This document shows, piece by piece, positions 1 to 8,000 of a stretch of DNA of 64,000 bases. The notes under the pieces are model-generated. The model was given only the letters and a program-made list of their open reading frames with translations. It did not search any database and had not been told where the DNA came from. The stretch comes from Cydia pomonella. Taxonomy: Eukaryota > Arthropoda > Insecta > Lepidoptera > Tortricidae. The position numbers and the translations under genes are program-made. Location of the stretch: contig NW_026907799.1 of assembly GCF_033807575.1 (NCBI RefSeq), forward strand, positions 62,001 to 126,000, given 5' to 3'. The number at the start of each line of letters is the position of its first letter. Within the stretch, counting starts at the first letter, position 1.

Positions 1-1150
1 AATGTGTTTCTTTCATTGAAATATAATATGTAATGATATTAGGTTAAAAACAATAATACTAAAAAAATAAGATTCTAAACTAGGGACGAATAGGTTTAAA
101 ATTAAAAATAATAAACAATATAGAATAGGGACACCTACTTCGATTTATATATTGTATAGTTGGCTAAATATGTAATATCCACCCAGTTAGAAACAATTAA
201 AAAAAATTGTACGCCTAACAAGTTCATCTGAAGTCAATATTCAATAGTAGACCTTGTAAGCATTGGCTCAAACTGTTTCGGATCCGTTCGGGCCGGTCTT
301 AAGTACACGTTTAAACGGAGATACGTATCTGAGAAACGTTTCTTGGGAACGGTTCTTGGAGACGGATCCGGATCCCGACGGTTCCGTTTAAACCGTGTTC
401 TTAGCACCGCCGGGCTTAAGAACACGGGTATCCGTTTCGGCGTGTAACACGGATACCGGGAGCCCTAGTTGACACTCTACGTATTGCTGCGTCCTTGTCG
501 TCAATTAAAATTAAGGTGCGTCAAGTGTTTAAACCGAATGAGTTTATTAACGTTGTTGTAACTTGTAATATGCTCGTAATCCAAGGGCACGTCCGAGGTT
601 ACAGCTGTTTTCTTTATTTGTATAAGAATGTAAAGAAACAACGTCACTACTATCATCCATGAAAAATAATGTGATAAATTTTTAATGACGACATCTACAT
701 TTCAAGGTAATGTTAGCAATAAATAAAAAATAAACAAAAGCTAGATTCACTATTTTAAGCTTGAAATCTTACAAAACCAAGCCATAAAAGAGATTTGTAG
801 GTGGCATGTAGCCGAGCGAGCGTAGTCCAGGCTTAAGTTTTTTTTATAAATCTAGATGACTGAGTTCCAAATGTTCTAACAGGAATTGTCACTATTTGCC
901 GATCATAAAAAAAAACAACAGGGCAGGCCATGGCAGAGTGGGCGCGATATAGGCTGGGATCCATGGGTTGCGTCATGAATAACACTGCGAATACTTCGAG
1001 CGGCAATGTATCTATTTCGTACATCATAGTCACTTGTGACAGTATTGCAGTACTTATACCTTTGCTTATATTGTTGTGATTAAGTAACTAGAAATCTTTT
1101 TTGCTTCCTACATTGCCTAGTAATGACACTAATGTTAGCGTTGGTGGTAT
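1..1150. other. Intergenic sequence downstream of TBCE, with an inverted repeat
   Basis: No gene recognised. A foldback structure lies at about 265-465: GTTTAAACGGA recurs inverted as TCCGTTTAAACC, and GGTATCCG at about 428 pairs with CGGATACC at about 455. A 49-bp segment at 995-1043 recurs exactly at 2194-2242. Confidence 0.5.
995..1043 (+). repeat. 49-bp direct repeat, copy 1
   Basis: Identical by eye to 2194-2242, beginning TTCGAGCGGCAATG and ending GTGACAGT. Copy 1 is beyond the TBCE 3' end. Confidence 0.85.
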
Positions 1151-1421
1151 GTATAAATAAATAAATAAATATTATAGGACATTATTACACAAATTGACTA
1201 AGTCCCACAGTAAGCTCAATAAGGCTTGTGTTGAGGGTACTTAGACAACGATATATATAATATATTAATATTTATAAATACTTAAATACATAGAAAACAC
1301 CCATGACTCGGGAACAAATATCCATGCTCATCACACAAATACATGCCCTTACCAGGATTTGAACCCGGGACCATCAGCTTCATAGGCAGGGTCACTACCC
1401 ACTAGGCCAAACCGGTCGTCG
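1151..1421 (-). repeat. tRNA-headed SINE family A, copy 1
   Basis: Read on the minus strand it starts with a tRNA-like head containing an A-box-like TGGCCTAGTGGGT and a B-box GGGTTCAAATCC, followed by an AT-rich body and an (ATTT)n tail (here TAAATAAATAAA on the plus strand). Six copies occur in the window. The head is diverged from any functional tRNA. Confidence 0.85.
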
Positions 1422-1591
1422 TATGTATATAGTATGATTCTTTATCAAGACTATATGTAGATAGGGTCATAGCGAAATAGGCGTACTTATTTTTCTATGA
1501 TAGGTTAGATAATCAAATCATTATAACCAACCTCTCAATCACACACTACAAGTACCTACATCAAAACAACAATAAAAATACAATAAGGATA

Positions 1592-1597
1592 TTTATT
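1592..1597 (-). terminator. Candidate TBCE polyadenylation signal
   Basis: AATAAA on the minus strand about 128 bp past the stop codon, followed by a T/G-rich tract. It fits a short 3' UTR, but AATAAA is frequent in DNA this AT-rich. Confidence 0.5.
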
Positions 1598-1724
1598 TGT
1601 GAAAATATTAGCAATAAATACAGGTACAATTTGGACATAATGTTATTTACAAAGCTGATTTGGAAAATAAATAAATGCGCCAATAAACTTAAGGGTTGCT
1701 GTATTTAATAAAAATACTCAAATT

Positions 1725-2038
1725 TTATCTGAATTTAACGAGAATAATGTCTCCATTTTTCATAGAATAATAAGCCAAATCTTTCATATAGTTATCTAGG
1801 CAAATTTCGGCTCCTTTCATTTGGTCATCGAGTAGATAAAGTTTTGGTTTTCCGGTGTTGCCCTTCGCGAAAAGCCTATGTGCGAGTGTGACCAGTTTTT
1901 GAACGGCCATAGTGTTGGGGAACTTCTTTTTGAGTCGTTTTCCGGTTTCGTCTTCGAGCGTGATCTCTAGGAGCTGTGAGGTGAGGGTGGAGGATTTTGG
2001 TTGTTGTACGAGGAGGCTGTCATCTGGAATGCCATATT
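1725..2038 (-). CDS. TBCE: TBCE exon 7: ubiquitin-like domain and stop
   Basis: 314 nt including TAA (1725-1727). Acceptor CTTTCAG; the two first bases complete a lysine codon (KYGIPDD, family 'KYGAPEE'). The ubiquitin-like fold begins at LLEITLEDETG and ends YYSMKNGDIILVKFR, the family's 'FYSVENGDCLLVRW'. A plus-strand frame over 1912-2106 is a shadow. Confidence 0.95.
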
Positions 2039-5000
2039 CTGAAAGTAAAGAAAGGAACATGAAATTTCTAGTGTGTATTGTTGATATAATCGCAAACTTA
2101 AACTAAGCTCAGGTTTTAATGCTATAAAACAATTCTGAAAGATTATTTAAATGTAGTTTTAACTACCAGAGCATAATTCATTTTTGAAAATATTTCGAGC
2201 GGCAATGTATCTATTTCGTACATCATAGTCACTTGTGACAGTTGTGAAGTCGCGACATCAAATGCGACGTTTTGAGTTAAAACAAAGTATAGTCTGTCAA
2301 ACAAAGTATGTCAGTAGCAATGTACAGCAAAGTGAAGTAGGGCAACACTCAACCAGCAGTATTGCGTTGGTATTGCGCTAAGAAAAGCAGCAATGTACAG
2401 TCTAAAAATATCGATACTAACAAAGTCCCAAAAATATGTATACACGACCTTATTGCCCATATATTAAGGTGTATACATATTTTTGGCACTTAATCGTTCG
2501 CGTCTATATTTTCAGACGTGACCGTACATCGAACCAAAACATCTAATTATCATAACCTCAAATTTTACAAATATTTACGATCAACGAGCAAGATTGTATG
2601 TTGTAGGCACCTTGAATTTGCTTAAGTTCATGCACAAGCTTATTTAACCCATTCAGGGCCAGCGACTCAGCATATGGGTCATGCTCAAACAGTTCCGCAG
2701 GGCCAGTGACCACATGTGAGTCATGAATAAATTCTGATATAAACATAAACGAAACGTAATTTGACGTAATAAAGTACGTATACACTAAGTTAACAACCAT
2801 TTCTATAAGGTATATTACGATAAGAAAATATAAACGCGTTTTTTAAAAAGGAAAATAGTGCCTAGAATATTCAATTTTGGTTTACTATGAGTGCAATATA
2901 GTAAATATACTGAAATTCTAGATGTATGTATCTAGAATTTCAGCAAGCAAACAGAAAAATCCATATTTCAAAGATCCCATAAATATGTATATTTTAGAGG
3001 TTATTGACATGGCTCAGGGTATGGGTCATCGTGGCCTGGCGCTACTTGCGCGTTAGTTAGTATATTAATACTGTCTCTGCCTTATAAATAAAATAAATAT
3101 ATTATTAAATTCTATGGAGTACGCTTACTCATAACAAGTTCCTGGAATCGGCAATGGTCTATGTCAAAAGCTGCCTGAGCATTAAGGTCTGTCTGCGCGC
3201 GTTTCCATTCTGCCCCGTAGCGTTTCATGTAGTCATACTCTGCTCCTCGGCGTAATTCGCGGGTTATTTTGGACCCGTTCAGTTCCTGAAAAAACAAACG
3301 TTTGAAGAACATTATCTCATCAAAAACCTCCTGTTAAAGTAGGTTTCCTCTTTCTAATTCGACCATATTAGTAAATTGTGATGAATTTCGTCAATTTGAG
3401 AAAGCAATGAAACAGAAGAAATGTTTGGTATTATATTTGGTTTTTGAAAGGTTCTAAATTACATTGAAACTGAGTGTGTTCTTTTTGTAGCTGGCCCCGA
3501 ACGGCTAATCTTTTGTCTATTGTAAGTAAAACCGCGCGTACTACTTACCTTCATAAAAAAGTATATTGAATTACGACTCTATGGGAATTGCAATAAGATT
3601 CAAAATGAACTAATGGAAAAATACATTGCGAGGCTGTGGGCCTCTACGGTTACTGAGTGCCGGCGAGTCGAACGCTACAGAACCAGTTTTAAATGTGTCA
3701 TCGGCGAAGGCGCGTCATCGGAGAGTGCACTTACACTGGTATTTTGAGAGTAGGACTAGCCCGCGCTCAGGTGCCAATTATAATTATTCTTTGCAGGTTT
3801 AACTTACAATAGACAAAGGATTAGTCGTTCGGGGCCAGCTACAAAACGAACGACTATACATTGTAATGCACATTGGGCCTTACGAGGTTAAAACTATAAT
3901 AGATACCTGTAATGTGCCAATTTTCGCCATAATCAGCTGAGATCCAGTGTCATAGTCCTCGGTAGCCTGTATCGGGCTCTTCAAGAAGCAGAGCTTACGG
4001 AGGCAGTTCAGTGTGTCCAGCTCGCTTACTGATCACATCACATATGCCATAAAACTAGTATACATGTCTGTAGTGTGCCAATTTTCGCCATAATCAGCTG
4101 CGATCCAGTGTCATAGTCCTCGGTAGCCTGTATCGGGTTCTTTCAAGAAGTAGAGCTCACAAAGGCGGTTCAGCTTGTCCAGCTTGCTTACTGATCACCA
4201 CATCACATATGCCATAAAACTAGTATACATACCTGTAGTGTGCTAATATTGGCCATAATTAGCTGAGATCCAGTGTCATAGTCCTCGGTAGCCTATATCG
4301 GGTTCTTCAAGAATTAGAGCTTATGAAGGCGGTTCAGCTTGTCCAGCTTGCTTACTGGTCACCACATCACATATGCCATAAAACTAGTATACATACCTGT
4401 AGTGTGCCAGTTTTCGCCATAATCAGCTGAGATCCAGTGTCATAATCCTCGGTATCCTGTATCGGGTTCTTCAAGAAGTAGAGCTTACGGAGACGGTTCA
4501 GTGTGTCGAGCTCGCTTACTGATCACCACATCACATATGCCATAAAACTAGTATACATACCTGTAGTGTGCCAATTTTTGCCATAATCAGCTGAGATCCA
4601 GTGTCATAATCCTCGGTAGCCTGTATCGGGTTCTTCAAAAAGTAGAGCTTACGGAGGCGGTTCAGTTTGTCCAGCTCGCTTACCGATCGCCACTGAAATG
4701 CATATAAGTGGCATAAGTTATGTATAGAAGTTTATGGAGCAATACACACTACTTTTATGATTCACAGATTTGGATGCCATAATTATTTAAATCCCCATTC
4801 AATCAAATACGGCTGAGAGCCATTTCAACAAATAATTATTTTGAAAAACGCATCATCCGTTTGGGAGCTACGATGGCACAGACAGATTTTTTTCATATTT
4901 AACCCTATTCCAGGCCGCATCAATATACAAGGCTTTCCCAAAAAATCCAAATCTATTCCAATTAATCCAGCTTTGATGATTCATTTGAAAACAAGTAAGA

Positions 5001-8000
5001 TTTCCTGAAAGTGTAATCTAATTTGAACCTTACATCGGAATACTAAAGTTGAAATTCTAATGGCGCGTATGTGGTCAATAAATCGTACTATGCCTGGAAA
5101 AGGGTTAAGAGCTATGCTCTTGTCGGTGGAGCAATCTCCAACTCGTCCGATCCTCTGCCAACTCCTTAACCTTCTGGTATGACATGATCTGAACCTTTTC
5201 TTTTATTTGGTTCAAATATTTTTTTTCGGTCTTCCTCTTCTTCTCTTTCGCTCTACTTTTCCTTCTATGATGTTCTTAAGGAACAGGTCGTGTCATAGCA
5301 GCAGATACACATGTTAAACGTATAACACCCCGCTTTTGCGTCGAGGGTTAAATACCTTTACATTTAAAGTCATATTTTGAAGCAACAAATGAATACTATT
5401 TACTTATATTATATAGCATAAAGAGTCCGAGAAAATTATCTTACTCCTGTGGAGGTCTTCATAGTGCAAAAAAAACAAGAAATATAGAGAGGCTCTGACA
5501 TAACCTATAGACGCGCCATTAGTTGGGCGCCACTTGCGAAAGCTAACCTAAACTTTTCCTTTGTACAATATAAAACAATATCATACTAACATCATTTATC
5601 TTGTTCCGGTTTAAAAACAGCAACTCCAAATTCTCAAACACATCCACCTTTGCATTCCCCGGATTATCATTGAACCTTATCTGCTCAATCTGACAATCAT
5701 TCAAACTCAGCACCTTCAGATTCTCCAGCCAGCCTAGATTCATGACCTCATACCAAGAGTCTATCGGGTTCCCATCGAGTCTTAGAATGGTTAGTGTTCG
5801 GAGAGTCACCGTTGGTGGTGATATGGTTCTGACTATGTTGTAAGCGGCAATGATTTCTTGGATCTTCGGAGTAAGGTGGGATAGAGCGAGTATGTCGGAC
5901 CAATTGTAGTCGCAGACGGAAATGTTGAGTTTTTCCAAGTTGGATAGGTTGATAGATAGCTGGTCCAGGGTTTCTTCGGGTAAGTTGATGGCCATGCGGT
6001 TTTTGCTGTAATAATGAAACACAATTTTGTACAATAATATATTTTAGTTCAACCATCCTCTCATGTTCTATAATGTTCATGTTAATGTTGTTTCATGTGC
6101 AATAAGGACCTTCTATCAGAAAAGGGTGTGGCCACATATGGCGATCTTTGGCGAAGAAATGCATCGTGAGGAAACCAGACCACCAGACAGAATTCCAATA
6201 ACGCGTAGTTTCTTCTCTGGGTTTAACGGTCAGATGGCAGCTGCTTTCGTAGAAAGAGGTGCCTGCACCCTGCACCAAGTTTTGAGATTAAGTTGCCATA
6301 AAATAGACTCTGGGCTTGTTTAGGTTACATAACCACGAAAATGCCAAAAAAATTAGAATAATTACTTAAATATCAGGTAAATATCTAGTTCTCGCAGATC
6401 TGGAAACTGCGTGATCAGCTGTTTCGGCTTCACGCCAGTTGCCAAACAAGTTGCGGGCTACGTCGAGCGAGCGCGCACAGAGCGGCAACGTTGCCCGCGG
6501 ACACTACTCATCTGCATTACCTGACATCCAATTCCCTCAGATCTGGCAACTGCGCGCTCAGCTGTATGACTTCGCGCCAGTTGCTAAACAAGTTGCTGGA
6601 TACGTCAAGCGAGCGGGCGCGCGGGCACAGAGCGGCAACGTCGCCCGCGCGGGATACGCAGCGATCGCGGACGCACACTTCCACTAGGCGGTCGAATTTT
6701 CTGCAATATTATTTATTATCCATTGTAAATAGTTGTAAATTTTAAGTCCTACTATCCAACGTTACTTAAGAGTTTTACAATTTGTCCCGATTTGCTGTGT
6801 TTGTTCACCAAAGTTGCCCAGATTTTTTTCTGATATAATTTGCTCATAAGGTGTGATGTCTGTTTCATGGAAGCTTGTAATTTGTAAAACAAGCGGTGTT
6901 GTAAAAACAGACTGTCACACGTATTCCAAATTATAAATTACTTCTCAAGACAAGAGTGAAGAGAGGTCCTATTATAAATAAATAAATAATAAATAAAAGA
7001 ATACACATTTTTTTTATGATAGAGGAGGCAAACGAGCCGACGGATCACCTGATGGTAAGCGATTACCGCCGCCCATACACCTGCAACACCAGTGGGGTTG
7101 TAAGTGCGTTGCCGGCATTTAAGATGGGAGTACGCCCTTTTCTTGAAGGTTTGAAGGTCGTATTATTACACAAATTGACTAAGTCCCACAGTAAGCTCAA
7201 TAAGGATTGTGTTGTGGGTACTCAAACAATGATAAATATAATATATAAATATTTATAAGTACTTAATTACATAGAAAACACCCGTGACTCAAGAACAAAT
7301 ATTCGTGCTCATCACAGAAATAAATGCCTCTACCAGGATTTAAACCCGGGACCATCGGCTTCATAGGCAGGGTCACTATCCCCTCTAGGCCAGATAGGTT
7401 GTCGCATTATATGACGTATTTGTCACTGCAGGAATAAAGATTTGTTACACGATAACATGCTCTTGGTGACTAACTAATAGCAAAAGTATAATACAGTTTT
7501 AAATATACATACAAATTAGAAGGAAAAAAAGCCTAAGTGCTGACCTCAGAATACTGGCGGCGTTACCCCTTTGCACCCGCCAGACTCAGCCTCTGAGCCT
7601 TATGTGATTACCATAGACACCTATTAGACGTTCCAACACCTTTTTAATTATTTCTTTTGGTGTTGGATGGAAGCGCTTGTGGCCTAGCGGTAAGAGCGTG
7701 CGACTTGCAATCCGGAGGACGCGGGTTCAAACCCCGGCTCGTACCAATGAGTTTTTCGGAACTTATGTACGAAATATCATTTGATATTTACCAGTCGCTT
7801 TTCATTAAAGAAAAACATCGTGAGGAAACCGGACTAATCCCAACAAGGCCTAGTTTACCCTCTCGGTTGGAAGGTCAGATGGCAGCCGCTTCCGTAAAAA
7901 CTAGTGCCTACGCCAAATCTTGGGATTAGTTGTCAAGCGGACCCCAGGCTCCTATGAGCCGTGGCAAAATGCCGGGACAACGCGAGGAAGAAGAGGCTGT

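Noticed and set aside
5748..6080. Alternative minus-strand frames over exon 4
   Set aside because: Out-of-frame shadows of the leucine-rich-repeat exon.
6439..6745. Plus-strand ORFs over 6.4-6.7 kb
   Set aside because: They are shadows of TBCE exon 3 and its decayed copy on the minus strand.
7677..7748. Functional tRNA gene
   Set aside because: The tRNA-like head is fused to a conserved non-tRNA body that recurs at 25,061, so it is a SINE head. The same applies to the family A heads at 1.4, 7.4, 40.8, 46.7, 49.3 and 49.8 kb.
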